A DNA stretch of 46,639 nt from an uncultured Oligella sp. (GCA_947632105.1 CANROD010000013.1:1-46639); one strand, 5' to 3'. Numbered from the stretch's first letter, positions 26,407 through 36,234 are shown. Notes: generated from the letters alone by a model not told the origin. Numbers and translations are program-made.

Positions 26407-27189
26407 ATGAGCCAAGATCCTTTTAAATTTAACTTCCCTTTTGTTAACATGATACCGGACGACATGGGTGATGCCAACCTAATGCTCAATAGCATGAAAA
26501 TGATGGGTCAAGCATGGCAAAACTTTACCTCCGCAGCACCACAAGCATCAGCTATGGCAATGGATCCTAACGAGCTAGATAAGCGCATTGAAGAATTAAA
26601 ATCAGTGGAATCTTGGCTAAAACTAAACTTATCGATGTTGAGCAATAGCATTCATAGTTTAGAAATTCAAAAGGCTAACCTAGAACATTTCAATAGCATG
26701 ATGGAAATCATGAGTGAACCGATCAAAGCAGCACAATCATCATCAATATTTACATCGGAACAGTCTCAACCTGACGATAAAATTAAGCCAACTGCTGAAA
26801 AAACGGCTACAAAACCAAGTGAAACAACGGGCGAGAAAACTGAAAACGCTAGCGATGAGCAAACAAACTTTGCCGAAACTAGCAATCTAGTCCAAGATCA
26901 GGCACTGAACTGGTTCAGTCTACTTGGCGATCAGTTTAAAAACATCGTCGCTTCGGTTGCAGCAAACACTCCGACTGAATTCGGTGAAGAAAAAACCGAC
27001 GAACAATCGGTAAAAAAACCGCAACAGCAAACTAAAAGATCAGAAACAACCGCTAAAAAAACAACAACAAGAACAGCAAAAAAAACTTCTGCTACTAAAA
27101 AAGCTACAGCTAAAAAAAGTAGCGGCAGCATAGCCAAAAAAACGGTGGTTACAAAAAAAGCTGCGACTAAAAAAGCCGACGATCAATAA
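26407..27189 (+). CDS. phaM: PhaM-like polyhydroxyalkanoate granule protein
   Basis: The region around residues 58-105 (LDKRIEELKSVESWLKLNLS and on) matches PhaM, which activates PHB synthase and tethers PHB granules to the nucleoid. The middle is acidic and Ser/Thr/Glu-rich. The last 50 or so residues are a Lys/Ala/Thr tail with repeated TAKK and ATKK units, like the histone-H1-like DNA-binding tail of PhaM. GAGGAG precedes the ATG. PHB synthase is not in the window, but a thiolase gene lies about 8 kb to the right. The tail alone would be weak evidence; the N-terminal match makes the call. Confidence 0.82.
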   Translation: MSQDPFKFNFPFVNMIPDDMGDANLMLNSMKMMGQAWQNFTSAAPQASAMAMDPNELDKRIEELKSVESWLKLNLSMLSNSIHSLEIQKANLEHFNSMMEIMSEPIKAAQSSSIFTSEQSQPDDKIKPTAEKTATKPSETTGEKTENASDEQTNFAETSNLVQDQALNWFSLLGDQFKNIVASVAANTPTEFGEEKTDEQSVKKPQQQTKRSETTAKKTTTRTAKKTSATKKATAKKSSGSIAKKTVVTKKAATKKADDQ

Positions 27190-27240
27190 TGCTTGAAACA
27201 TCAACCGCTAATTATTTTTACTAACCTGTACATTAAAACC

Positions 27241-28617
27241 ATGAAATTAACTATCGTAATCTTAGCAGCCGGCATGGGTAAGCGCATGCAATCCGACTTA
27301 CCTAAAGTTCTTCATAATCTAGCAGGCAAACCAATGCTTGCTCACGTAATAGATAGCGCCAAGCAATTAAACCCAGCACAAATTGTGGTGGTCGTAGGTC
27401 ATGGCGCTGACATAGTGCAAGCAGCCTTTGAGCAACAAAAAGATTTAGCCTTTGCACTACAACAGCCTCAGCATGGTACAGGCCACGCAGTACAGCAAGC
27501 TGAGCCCTTATTTGTAGGCAATGACCAAGAGGATAAAACCTTAATCCTTTATGGTGATGTCCCATTAGTCCAAGCAGCTACCTTAGAGCGCCTTATTGAG
27601 TCCTCAGCTAATGGTGTCGCTGTATTGACTGAGTTCCTTGACGATCCTACCGGCTATGGCCGTATTGTCAGAGATGAGAAAGGTAATGTAAACCGCATTG
27701 TTGAGCACAAAGACGCCTCATCTGATGAGCATAAGATTAACGAGGTTAACACTGGTATTCTTTGCGCTCCTACTAGTCTACTGAAAAACTGGTTAGCCCA
27801 AATTGATAATAACAACGCTCAAGGTGAGTATTACCTAACAGATGTCATTGCACTAGCTGTCAATGACGGGATAACCGTCAGTGCCGCTCATCCAGATGCA
27901 TCATGGGAAACTCTTGGCGTTAATAGTCGCTTACAGCAAGTAGAACTTGAACGTGCATGGCAACAAGAGCAAGCCCGTCAGTTACTAGTACAAGGGGTGG
28001 CTTTAGCTGATGACAAGCGCATTGATATTCGTGGTACGTTGACATGCGGCCGTGATGTGTTTATTGATATCGGTTGTATTTTTGAAGGCGATGTAGTACT
28101 CGAGGACGGCGTACAAGTTGGTCCACATTGTGTACTAAGAAATGTCAATATAGCCAGAAATAGTAAGATTGAAGCCTTTAGTCACCTTGAGCAAGCGTCT
28201 GTTGCCGACCAATGTAAAGTTGGTCCTTATGCACGTCTTCGTCCAGGTACACAACTTGCTAGATGCAGCCAGGTAGGCAACTTTGTAGAAATTAAAAATA
28301 CTCAGTTAGGTGCTTTTAGCAAAGCCAGCCACCTCAGTTATCTCGGTGATGCAGTGATAGGTCAACGCGTAAATATTGGTGCTGGTACGATTACCTGCAA
28401 CTACGATGGCGCGAACAAATTTACGACTACCATTGGTGATGATGCCTTTATTGGTTCAGATACCCAATTAATCGCGCCTGTAATAGTAGGCGAAGGTGCG
28501 ACCATTGGTGCCGGCACCTCTTTACGCCAAGACGCTCCAGCAAATCAGTTAACAGTAACGCAAACGTCACAAACTACTTTTCCTAATTGGCAACGCCCAA
28601 CAAAGAAAAAACACTAA
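27241..28617 (+). CDS. glmU: Bifunctional N-acetyltransferase/uridylyltransferase GlmU
   Basis: GlmU acetylates glucosamine-1-P and then makes UDP-GlcNAc, the precursor of peptidoglycan and lipopolysaccharide. The N-terminal pyrophosphorylase domain starts [20 protein letters not shown]; the C-terminal left-handed beta-helix (about 250-450) shows the hexapeptide pattern and [12 protein letters not shown] place the start at the ATG at 27241 (458 residues), where family similarity begins; a TTG at 27193 would add 16 unrelated residues. No strong ribosome site is visible, and it may be translated after phaM. Confidence 0.96.
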   Translation: MKLTIVILAAGMGKRMQSDLPKVLHNLAGKPMLAHVIDSAKQLNPAQIVVVVGHGADIVQAAFEQQKDLAFALQQPQHGTGHAVQQAEPLFVGNDQEDKTLILYGDVPLVQAATLERLIESSANGVAVLTEFLDDPTGYGRIVRDEKGNVNRIVEHKDASSDEHKINEVNTGILCAPTSLLKNWLAQIDNNNAQGEYYLTDVIALAVNDGITVSAAHPDASWETLGVNSRLQQVELERAWQQEQARQLLVQGVALADDKRIDIRGTLTCGRDVFIDIGCIFEGDVVLEDGVQVGPHCVLRNVNIARNSKIEAFSHLEQASVADQCKVGPYARLRPGTQLARCSQVGNFVEIKNTQLGAFSKASHLSYLGDAVIGQRVNIGAGTITCNYDGANKFTTTIGDDAFIGSDTQLIAPVIVGEGATIGAGTSLRQDAPANQLTVTQTSQTTFPNWQRPTKKKH

Positions 28618-28627
28618 AAAACAACTC

Positions 28628-30055
28628 ATGCCAAAACTTGACGTCAAACCCAGTAGCCTTCAAAAACCACAACGGACAGATCCTAAGCAACGTCAGTCCG
28701 TAATGACGGAAGGGATTCCCAAGCCGCAACGCTACTGGGCAGTGATAGCTATTATCCTAGCTATCTCCGTTAGTGTAATGGACTCAAGTATTGCTAATTT
28801 AGCCCTACCCACCATCTCTAATCATCTTGATATTCCGCCACATCAAAGCGTGTGGATAGTTAACGCCTATTTAGTAACGCTAATTGCTATGACCCTGCCA
28901 TTATCGGCACTTGGGGAAAGGATCGGCTTTGTCCGTATGTTCCGTAGCGGAATTACAATTTTCATGATTGGCAGCATTATTTGTGCATTATCATCTAACC
29001 TACCTATGCTGCTTACAGGTCGAGTGATCAATGGCCTTGGTGGCGCCGTGATGATGAGCATTTTTGGTGCTATGATGCGACATATTTATCCGCCTAAAGA
29101 ACTAGCGAATGGTATTAGTATTAATGCCATGGTCGTTGGGACGACAGCCGTGTTAAGTCCTGGATTAGGTGCCTTTATTTTATCGATTTCTTCTTGGCAA
29201 TGGATTTTTATTTTTGCTTTACCGCTCTGCCTACTTTCTTTGGTTTTCTCACGTTTCTTACCGCAAGTGGAACCCATTACTAGTCCTTTTGACCTTAAAA
29301 GTGCGTTATTAAGCGCTATCGCCTTAGGTTCTTTTATTACTGGATGTGATTTAGCCGTCAGTAATACACCGCTAGGCGTAGGATTACTATGTACTGCACT
29401 GATTACTGGTACTATTTTATGGCGTCATTCCTCCAAACAAGAGGCACCACTTTTTCCGGTCGATTTGTTTCGTATGCCAACCTTTCGGTATGCCGTCATT
29501 GTATCCGCTCTCTGCTTTGCTACAGCAGCATGCACTATGCTTAGTCTACCTTTCTTTTATGAGAATCATCTTGGTTTAGCCACTGGCACAGTAGGTATGC
29601 TATTTATGACTTGGCCCATTGGTTCCACGCTCATGGCGAGACCAGCAGCCCATCTTTCAGGTAAATACCCAGCCTCCATCTTGGCAGCTATCGGCTCTAC
29701 GATTATGTTTAGCGCTTTAACTGTTTTACTATTACTGCCAAATGATGCTTGGTTAGGATTTTATGGCCTTTGCATGTTTATGTGCGGACTTGGCTTTGGT
29801 TTTATTCAAACACCTAACAATAAAACCATTTTATTATCAACTCCCCTCAATCGCAGTGGTGCAACGGGTGCTACACAATCCAGTGCACGCGTGTTTGGTC
29901 AAAGTATAGGTGCTGCTTCCGTGGCTATTTGCTTTCATTTATCAGCTACTCACGGAGTATACTATGCAATAACGATAGGAATTATTGCTGCTGCAATTTC
30001 TGCACTGATCAATTTAGTGCGTTTTGCCCGTGGCAAAGACATTGAGATTATTTAA
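28628..30055 (+). CDS. MFS drug/proton antiporter, DHA2 family
   Basis: This 475-residue major facilitator protein has a pattern of about 14 hydrophobic helices, as in the EmrB/QacA/SmvA group. Motif A-like GERIGFVRMF and motif C-like LSPGLGAFILS support an exporter. The N-terminus has about 35 polar residues before the first helix (AVIAIILAISVSVMDSSIAN). A second ATG at 28703 could be the true start. The substrate cannot be read from sequence. It lies 10 nt after glmU and 6 nt before a glycosyltransferase gene. Confidence 0.85.
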   Translation: MPKLDVKPSSLQKPQRTDPKQRQSVMTEGIPKPQRYWAVIAIILAISVSVMDSSIANLALPTISNHLDIPPHQSVWIVNAYLVTLIAMTLPLSALGERIGFVRMFRSGITIFMIGSIICALSSNLPMLLTGRVINGLGGAVMMSIFGAMMRHIYPPKELANGISINAMVVGTTAVLSPGLGAFILSISSWQWIFIFALPLCLLSLVFSRFLPQVEPITSPFDLKSALLSAIALGSFITGCDLAVSNTPLGVGLLCTALITGTILWRHSSKQEAPLFPVDLFRMPTFRYAVIVSALCFATAACTMLSLPFFYENHLGLATGTVGMLFMTWPIGSTLMARPAAHLSGKYPASILAAIGSTIMFSALTVLLLLPNDAWLGFYGLCMFMCGLGFGFIQTPNNKTILLSTPLNRSGATGATQSSARVFGQSIGAASVAICFHLSATHGVYYAITIGIIAAAISALINLVRFARGKDIEII

Positions 30056-30061
30056 AACTAA

Positions 30062-30871
30062 ATGAATAGCACAACTACTTTATCTCGCCCAACACTCGCT
30101 GTGGCCATGATTGTTAAAAATGAAGCTAAGGTCCTCCAGCAATGCTTAGATAGCATTGCTGGATTAGCTGATGAAATTGTGATCTTAGACTCAGGTAGCA
30201 CCGATGAAACAGAAGCGATTGCTCGTCACTACACCGATAAGTTTTATATTAACCATGAATGGCCAGGCTTTGGCCGACAAAGACAAATAGCACAAAGCCA
30301 CGTCGTCTCTGACTGGATATTATGGTTAGATGCTGACGAAGTAGTAACACCCACGCTAGCTCAAAGTATCCGTGAGGTAATCACTAAGAATAAAAACAAC
30401 ACCGTTTATAAGCTCGACCGTTTAAATTGGTACTTTGGTCGCTTTGTCCGCTACGGCAGTGCCAGTCCCGACTTCGTGACAAGACTCTATCCAACTATGC
30501 TGACTGGCTACAACGACAAACTAGTACATGAGAGCGTTATTATTCCTGAAGGCAGCCAACAGGCTAAACTCAAGGGTCATTTACTTCATTACACCTTCAA
30601 TAGTTACTATGAGCATTTAAAAAAAAGTATCGCCTATTCAGAAGCCTGGGCCGAACAACGAGCTCAAGCCGGCGAAACCTCTACGCTTACCAAGGCAGTT
30701 TTAAAATCGCTAGGTCGTGTTATGAGAGATTATATTTTACGCAGAGGATTTCTAGACGGTAGCGCAGGTATCGCCGTAACAGTACTATCCATGCAGTCAG
30801 TTTATAATAAGTATGCCATGCTCTACTACAAATCGAAGGAAAAGAAAAACAATGAAAATCCTTCAAATTAA
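30062..30871 (+). CDS. Family 2 glycosyltransferase, WaaE/KdtX-like
   Basis: This 269-residue family 2 glycosyltransferase resembles WaaE-type lipopolysaccharide core beta-glucosyltransferases. It opens with VAMIVKNEAKVLQQCLDSI and has ILDSGSTDETEAIA and the metal-binding LWLDADEV. The stretch EWPGFGRQRQIA is characteristic of the WaaE group. It is cytoplasmic or membrane-peripheral. Its end overlaps the next glycosyltransferase by 20 nt, so the two are likely translated together. The sugar and acceptor are inferred only from family. Confidence 0.85.
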   Translation: MNSTTTLSRPTLAVAMIVKNEAKVLQQCLDSIAGLADEIVILDSGSTDETEAIARHYTDKFYINHEWPGFGRQRQIAQSHVVSDWILWLDADEVVTPTLAQSIREVITKNKNNTVYKLDRLNWYFGRFVRYGSASPDFVTRLYPTMLTGYNDKLVHESVIIPEGSQQAKLKGHLLHYTFNSYYEHLKKSIAYSEAWAEQRAQAGETSTLTKAVLKSLGRVMRDYILRRGFLDGSAGIAVTVLSMQSVYNKYAMLYYKSKEKKNNENPSN

Positions 30872-31931
30872 TATGGAAAAAGGCTGGCGCGGCGGAGAGG
30901 CTCAAACATTTTTAAGTATGGAGCAATTTCGCCAAGCAGGGCATGAGCTAGAGCTACTCGCCCGAGCTGATGAGCCGTTAGCCACGTATGCTAAGCAAAA
31001 AGGATTCAAAGTATATACTTATAAAGAAGCGTATTTAATAGCTATGTTTTTTTTATTAGGTAAAGCCAATAAATACGATATTATTCATTGTCAAACAGCT
31101 AATAGCCTGACTTGGGCAACGTTACTAAAATGGTGCTACAAAGGCAAATTAGTCTATACACGTCGAACAGCTTTTCCAATCAAAGCACACAAAGAAAAAA
31201 GAACCCGAAGAAAATGGCTTAAAACTGACTTATTTGTCGGTGTCACTCACTCCAGTTTGGATGAAGTGAGTAGGCTCGGCATCATAGACTCTGTCATGAA
31301 CCTAGTCATACCCAGTGCAACGGTTCCGCAAGCATTCGACTCTCAACGCTTTAATGATATGCTCATCAAACATCACATCAAAGATAAAAAAATTATTGGT
31401 GTGGTAGCAGCAATCACTGTAGAAAAAGAACCCCTAGTCCAAATCGAGGCGATTCACCAACTACATCAGCAGCGTCAAGACTTTGTTGTGCTACATTTTG
31501 GCGCAGGCAACATGATGGAAGTATGTCAAGCTAAAGTTAAAGAGCTTGGTTTGGAGCATGTTTATTACTTCATGGGCTTTCAAAAACAAGTAGAGCAGTT
31601 ATTTGCAGGGTTTGATATTTATTTACTAAGCAGCCGTTACGAGGGTGCAAACAACGGTATTGTCAATTCCTTTTTTAATAAAGTCCCTGTTGTTTCCACG
31701 GCCAGTGGCGGTCCAAATGATCTTATTGGCAAACAAAATGAACGCGGCTATCTTTGCCCAGTGGGAGACTCAAGAGCCATTGCCAATAGTCTAAACCAAG
31801 CACTTGATATAGATGAGGCAACCAACACTAAGCTTGAGCTCGCAAAAGAGTATGCGCAAAGCAATCACACCGCTAAAATAATGGCCAATCGCTATTTAAC
31901 TGCCTTTAAGAAAGTATTGGATAGACCCTAG
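30852..31931 (+). CDS. Family 4 glycosyltransferase
   Basis: This is a GT-B fold, family 4 glycosyltransferase: N-terminal MKILQINMEKGWRGGEAQ with a Gly-rich loop, and C-terminal SSRYEGANNGIVNSFFNKVP that matches the donor-binding region where EPFG-type motifs occur. I place the start at the ATG at 30852 (359 residues), which has AAGGAA upstream and overlaps the previous gene by 20 nt. With the WaaE-like gene it probably completes part of the lipopolysaccharide core or a surface glycan. Confidence 0.87.
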   Translation: MKILQINMEKGWRGGEAQTFLSMEQFRQAGHELELLARADEPLATYAKQKGFKVYTYKEAYLIAMFFLLGKANKYDIIHCQTANSLTWATLLKWCYKGKLVYTRRTAFPIKAHKEKRTRRKWLKTDLFVGVTHSSLDEVSRLGIIDSVMNLVIPSATVPQAFDSQRFNDMLIKHHIKDKKIIGVVAAITVEKEPLVQIEAIHQLHQQRQDFVVLHFGAGNMMEVCQAKVKELGLEHVYYFMGFQKQVEQLFAGFDIYLLSSRYEGANNGIVNSFFNKVPVVSTASGGPNDLIGKQNERGYLCPVGDSRAIANSLNQALDIDEATNTKLELAKEYAQSNHTAKIMANRYLTAFKKVLDRP

Positions 31932-31940
31932 GAGACCATC

Positions 31941-32492
31941 ATGAGCTCTACAGCACCTATTATTTACTATGCGAGTGTTGATACTAACGTAGCAACCGTT
32001 TTAATCGCAACACTTGATGAGAAAATTTACTCGATCTCACTAGGCGACTCAGAACAAGCTCCTTTACAAGAGCTATATGACTACGCTCAGGCACACCTAA
32101 ATGAAGTTCAGCTCATCAAAGCTGATAAAGACAATCAACTCCTCAATGAAGCCACTGAGCTTTTACAAAAATACCTAAACACTCCCAGCCTAGCGACCTA
32201 CCAAAAGATGCAACAATTACCTTTGTACATAGAAGGCACTGAATTTCAGAAAAAGGTCTGGACTGAGCTTAGGAAGATCCCCATTGGTCAAACGGTCAAC
32301 TATGCAAAAATAGCCAGACATATCGGTACTCCGAAAGCAGTACGTGCTGTGGCTAATGCATGTGCCAATAATCGCCATGGGATTATTGTTCCCTGTCATC
32401 GTGTATTGCGCAGTGATGGAGGGATCTCTGGTTACCGTTGGGGCATTGAGAGAAAAAAACAAATAATTGCTTTAGAGGCTAAAGTAATTTAA
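31941..32492 (+). CDS. ogt: Methylated-DNA--protein-cysteine methyltransferase
   Basis: This 183-residue suicide enzyme repairs O6-alkylguanine by transferring the alkyl group to its own Cys. The active site PCHRV is in VPCHRVLRSDGGISGYRWG, preceded by AVANACANN. Two domains are visible: a poorly conserved N-terminal half and the C-terminal catalytic half (about 95-180). The AGGAG ribosome site supports the start. There is no Ada-type zinc or AraC domain, so Ogt is the appropriate name. It sits 9 nt after the glycosyltransferase gene. Confidence 0.93.
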   Translation: MSSTAPIIYYASVDTNVATVLIATLDEKIYSISLGDSEQAPLQELYDYAQAHLNEVQLIKADKDNQLLNEATELLQKYLNTPSLATYQKMQQLPLYIEGTEFQKKVWTELRKIPIGQTVNYAKIARHIGTPKAVRAVANACANNRHGIIVPCHRVLRSDGGISGYRWGIERKKQIIALEAKVI

Positions 32493-32514
32493 GAGACGTT
32501 GAGGAAAATAAAGG

Positions 32515-33969
32515 ATGAATTCTACAAATCTCCGACTTGAGACTAACCCAGTTTGGAAGGAACGGTATGAACCGGATCTTTCAACACCAAATTCTAACCG
32601 CGAGATTAGAACCCCTTGGGAGCGTGACTATGCTCGCTTAATCCACTCCTCTGCTTTCCGACGCATGCAGTCAAAGACGCAGGTTTTGGGCTTAGGTGAA
32701 AGCGACTTTTACCGTACCCGCTTAACGCACTCACTGGAAGTTGCTCAAATCGGTGTTGGTATTGTCCGTTGGTTAGAAAAAAAGCTTAAGCATCGGGAAT
32801 TTCTTATCAGTCCTGTTGAACAAGAATATGCCGAACAACTTCAGCTACTATTACCCGACTACGAGCTAATGAATGCCATTTGCCTAGCCCACGATATTGG
32901 TCACCCGCCCTTCGGTCACGGTGGTGAGGTTGCATTAAATATTTGTATGCGTGATTATGGTGGATTTGAAGGCAATGGTCAAAGCCTCAGAATTCTCTCT
33001 CGTCTAGATAAATACACTAAACGTAATGGTATGAATCCAACTCGACGCCTTCTACTCGGTGTCCTAAAGTACCCTTTAGCTTATAGCAAAGCAGTCAATG
33101 AAGCCGCCTATGCCGATCTCAGCAAACCATTATGGCGCTGTCAAGCCAACACACAACTACCTCCTAAATGCTTCTTGGATACAGAACAAGAAATCGTTGA
33201 TTGGATTCTCCAACCTTTAACAGAAGATGAGAAACTAGCTTTTACCTCGACTGCTGACCTCTCTACGGATAACACACAAAAGCATTTAAAAACTCGCTAT
33301 AAGGCTTTCGATACGTCAATCATGGAGTTAGCAGATGATATCTCATATGGACTGCATGATCTGGAGGATGCCATTTCTCTGGGACTCATTACTCGTGAGA
33401 TTTGGCGTGCACACTTTGGCAATCATCTTGTGTTATTTAAAGCGCTATTCGAAGATACACCTGATGAAGCTACCCTCCACATCACGGCACAAACGGTAGA
33501 AGATAATTTGTTTTCTAATGACAGCTACAAGCGTAAGCGTCAAATTGGCCGATTAGTTCATAGCTGTATTACCCATATTTTTATCGATAGCAGTGGTATT
33601 GAAAAAGCTGCTGAACCACTAATTAAATTTAATGCAAAACTAGAGAAAGCGCAACTAGACATGCTTGATCATATTTTAGATCTGGTTATGCAAAAAGTCA
33701 TTCTCAGTGCGAACGTACAGCAGCTCGAATTTAAAGGTCAAAAGATCATTATTGAACTATTCGAGACACTTGCCGCAGATCCTCTACGCTTACTGCCTGA
33801 CAGTCATAAAGAACGCTATAAAAAGACGAAACAAGACTTTCCAGGCAATGAAGCTATACTAAAACGTGTTATCTGTGACTTTATCGCTGGCATGACGGAT
33901 GAATATGCAGCTCGTTTTTATGAGCGTATTTTCCAACCTCATAAGGGGTCGGTGTTTGATCGCATGTAA
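32515..33969 (+). CDS. dgt: dGTPase-like deoxynucleoside triphosphate triphosphohydrolase
   Basis: This 484-residue HD-domain enzyme cleaves dGTP or related dNTPs into nucleoside and triphosphate. The metal-binding residues are in TRLTHSLEVAQIG, CLAHDIGHPPFGHGGE and ELADDISYGLHDLED. The N-terminal RTPWERDYARLIHSSAFRRMQSKTQV segment, cited in part, is typical of Dgt. It follows ogt and is the last gene of a rightward run, facing the deacetylase gene. The length is close to that of E. coli Dgt. Some family members also limit phage replication by depleting dNTPs, but nothing here points to that role. Confidence 0.93.
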   Translation: MNSTNLRLETNPVWKERYEPDLSTPNSNREIRTPWERDYARLIHSSAFRRMQSKTQVLGLGESDFYRTRLTHSLEVAQIGVGIVRWLEKKLKHREFLISPVEQEYAEQLQLLLPDYELMNAICLAHDIGHPPFGHGGEVALNICMRDYGGFEGNGQSLRILSRLDKYTKRNGMNPTRRLLLGVLKYPLAYSKAVNEAAYADLSKPLWRCQANTQLPPKCFLDTEQEIVDWILQPLTEDEKLAFTSTADLSTDNTQKHLKTRYKAFDTSIMELADDISYGLHDLEDAISLGLITREIWRAHFGNHLVLFKALFEDTPDEATLHITAQTVEDNLFSNDSYKRKRQIGRLVHSCITHIFIDSSGIEKAAEPLIKFNAKLEKAQLDMLDHILDLVMQKVILSANVQQLEFKGQKIIIELFETLAADPLRLLPDSHKERYKKTKQDFPGNEAILKRVICDFIAGMTDEYAARFYERIFQPHKGSVFDRM

Positions 33970-34001
33970 ACACGTAAACACCATCCAAGCTATATCTTAA
34001 G

Positions 34002-34862
34002 CTATTTTTTACCTGCTCTCTTTTTAAGCTTTTGTCGGTTATACCAGCGTCCTGCAGAAGAGTTCTTGGCGAACCATAAGCGTTGCATTAACCATAAACC
34101 ACTTTTATTTTTAGCCGCTATACGATAAATATGAGCTGGATCACCTTGAGGAAAATTAAAACCATAGGGCTCAGTCGTATATAAATACTCAAACCCCAAC
34201 TCTTGCGCTATCTGTACATAATCCATATCAAAATAGCCTTGGGGCCAACAATGATGAGCACTAACATCGTTCAAATGTAACTTAAGCTGCTCTTGCGCTT
34301 GGATTAAATCATGACGAATTGCAATATGTTTATTAGCTGCATCTTCCGCTAAATCCCATCTATTGTGAGTATGAGTATGACTGTGGAAGCTAAATGTACC
34401 CTGACGTTGCATCTCGCGTACCTCTTCCCAACGTAGCATCACCTCTTCCGCACGCCCATCCTCAATCATCTGCTTACATTCATAGTGTCCGGGAGAATAT
34501 GGCAACTCTTGGCCACTACCCATAATTGGACGCGCGTGTCCATCATGAATATGCTGAGTAATTAAAAACATCAAAGCACTTAAATTATACTTTTTGAGAA
34601 TTGGGTGCGCATAAACAAAATTATTTAAATAACCATCATCAAAAGTCAAGACGACAGATTTTTCAGGAACAGGCTCACCCTTTAAAAACCCGGCAAATTG
34701 CTCTGCCGTTAAAGTGCTGTATCCCCTGCTAACTAAAGCTTTTAATTGCGAGTCAAAATTCTGCACACTACAACTTAATGAGCCGCCTTCAGGCGTCACA
34801 TGGTGATACATAAGAACAGGAACACTCTGTTCTGAGCTTTTTAGACTCTTGACTTTCTGCAT
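34002..34862 (-). CDS. Polysaccharide deacetylase family protein
   Basis: This 286-residue NodB-type deacetylase has VPVLMYHHVTPEGG near the N-terminus, the catalytic VLTFDDGYLNN (Asp-Asp) and the metal-binding SFHSHTHTH. It would remove acetyl groups from a cell-surface sugar. There is no clear signal peptide; the N-terminus is short and polar, so it may be cytoplasmic and act on a glycan intermediate. A basic tail (KLKKRAGKK) ends it. The nearby glycosyltransferases make a lipopolysaccharide-core substrate plausible but not proven. Confidence 0.85.
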   Translation of the reverse strand: MQKVKSLKSSEQSVPVLMYHHVTPEGGSLSCSVQNFDSQLKALVSRGYSTLTAEQFAGFLKGEPVPEKSVVLTFDDGYLNNFVYAHPILKKYNLSALMFLITQHIHDGHARPIMGSGQELPYSPGHYECKQMIEDGRAEEVMLRWEEVREMQRQGTFSFHSHTHTHNRWDLAEDAANKHIAIRHDLIQAQEQLKLHLNDVSAHHCWPQGYFDMDYVQIAQELGFEYLYTTEPYGFNFPQGDPAHIYRIAAKNKSGLWLMQRLWFAKNSSAGRWYNRQKLKKRAGKK

Positions 34863-34884
34863 AATATTACTATTAAGATAAATT

Positions 34885-34917
34885 AAAGCCGCCCCAATAC
34901 AACAAGGGAGCGGCTTT
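34885..34917 (-). terminator. Terminator after the thiolase gene
   Basis: AAAGCCGC (34885-34892) and GCGGCTTT (34910-34917) form an 8-bp stem that extends by two G-C pairs across a C-A mismatch. The T-rich tail on the minus strand is short (TTTAATTTA). Confidence 0.6.
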
Positions 34918-34951
34918 GATTACTACTAAAATTTAAGCGTGTATATACGAC

Positions 34952-36136
34952 TTACTCTACACGTTCAAATACAGCTGCGATACCCTGACCGCCACCGATA
35001 CACATAGTGACTAAAGCATATTTACCACCAATACGGTGTAACTCATGAATAGCCTTAGTAGTAATGATAGCACCTGTCGCACCAATAGGGTGACCTAAAC
35101 CAACACCACTACCATTAGGATTAACTTTAGTTGGGTCAAGGCCTAACTCCTTAGAAACAGCCAAAGCCTGAGCTGCAAAAGCTTCGTTAGCCTCGATTAC
35201 ATCCATATCTTCTACTTTGAGACCAGCTTTTTCTAAGGCTTTCTTAGAAGCAGGAACAGGACCAATACCCATGATATGAGGTTCAACACCAGCGTGGGCA
35301 TATGATACTAAACGAGCTAATGGCTTAGCACCATGTCTGTTAACAGCCTCTTCACTCATCAATACAACGGCAGCTGCACCGTCATTGATACCGGAAGCGT
35401 TACCTGCCGTCACTGAACCATTTTCTTTTGCAAAAACAGGACGCATTTTGCCTAAACTCTCTACTGTTGTACCTGGACGTACATGCTCATCAGTATCAAA
35501 TACGATATCACCCTTGCGAGTTTTAATCACAACAGGAACAATCTGATCTTTGAAATAACCATTTTCAATGGCATTAGCAGCGCGACGATGAGACTCTGCA
35601 GCCAACTCGTCTTGCTCTTCACGAGAAATATTAAACTCTTTAGCGACGTTTTCAGCAGTAACACCCATGTGTACTACTTCAAATGGATCAGTTACAGCAC
35701 CGGTCATCATATCGACGATCTTATTGTCGCCCATACGCGCGCCCCAACGAGAGCTCGGTAAGATGTAAGCACCACGGCTCATCACCTCAACACCACCACC
35801 GATAGCCACATCAGTATCTCCTAACTTAATAGATTGTGCAGCAGAAATAATTGCTTGTAGCCCTGAACCGCATAAACGGTTAACGTTCATTGCCACCGAG
35901 TCTTTAGAAATACCGGCATTAACCGATGACAAACGTGACAAATACTGGTCACGAGGCTCTGTATTAACGACATGGCCAAGCACCACATGGCCAATATCAT
36001 CACCAGAAATACCTGCTTTTTCAATAGCAGCCTTAATTACAGTAGTGCCAAGTTCGTGCGGAGGCACATCTTTTAAAGAACCACCAAAACCACCGATAGC
36101 TGAACGCATTGCTGATACCACATATACTTCTGACAT
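34952..36136 (-). CDS. Acetyl-CoA acetyltransferase (thiolase)
   Basis: This thiolase condenses or cleaves acyl-CoA and could supply acetoacetyl-CoA for PHB or act in beta-oxidation. The acylated Cys is in NRLCGSGLQA, the catalytic His in GLGHPIGATGA and the second Cys in TMCIGGGQG. The ATG at 36136 (394 residues) has a GGAGAG ribosome site; a longer frame upstream adds ten unrelated residues. It stands alone, without phaB or phaC, so PhaA versus BktB or AtoB cannot be decided from sequence alone. A palindrome lies upstream. Confidence 0.92.
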   Translation of the reverse strand: MSEVYVVSAMRSAIGGFGGSLKDVPPHELGTTVIKAAIEKAGISGDDIGHVVLGHVVNTEPRDQYLSRLSSVNAGISKDSVAMNVNRLCGSGLQAIISAAQSIKLGDTDVAIGGGVEVMSRGAYILPSSRWGARMGDNKIVDMMTGAVTDPFEVVHMGVTAENVAKEFNISREEQDELAAESHRRAANAIENGYFKDQIVPVVIKTRKGDIVFDTDEHVRPGTTVESLGKMRPVFAKENGSVTAGNASGINDGAAAVVLMSEEAVNRHGAKPLARLVSYAHAGVEPHIMGIGPVPASKKALEKAGLKVEDMDVIEANEAFAAQALAVSKELGLDPTKVNPNGSGVGLGHPIGATGAIITTKAIHELHRIGGKYALVTMCIGGGQGIAAVFERVE

Positions 36137-36210
36137 AGTCTCTCTCCACAAAGAATTGATAGTCAATCAACCTAAATTAACAATAAAAAATGATTTTTTC
36201 AATTGATATG

Positions 36211-36234
36211 TTACAAATACAACATGTATTGTAA
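36211..36234. promoter_or_regulatory. Inverted repeat upstream of the thiolase gene, possible operator
   Basis: TTACAAATAC (36211-36220) and GTATTGTAA (36226-36234) are inverted copies apart from one inserted A. The site is 75 nt before the thiolase start on the minus strand, in a very A/T-rich region. The shape fits a regulator binding site, for example of a TetR-type protein, but no regulator gene is nearby. Confidence 0.4.

Noticed and set aside
26931-27137. Hydrophobic open frame antisense to the phaM tail
   Set aside because: A Lys-codon-rich tail read backwards gives Phe/Leu/Val-rich translations; it is a composition artefact, not a membrane protein.
26407-27189. Histone-like or nucleoid protein based on the Lys/Ala tail
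   Set aside because: The conserved N-terminal segment matches PhaM, in which such a tail is a known part, so a separate histone call is unnecessary.
32515-33969. dgt as part of a phage-defence system (dNTP depletion)
   Set aside because: Some dGTPases are defensive, but this one is in a housekeeping run with ogt and without any defence partner or mobile context.
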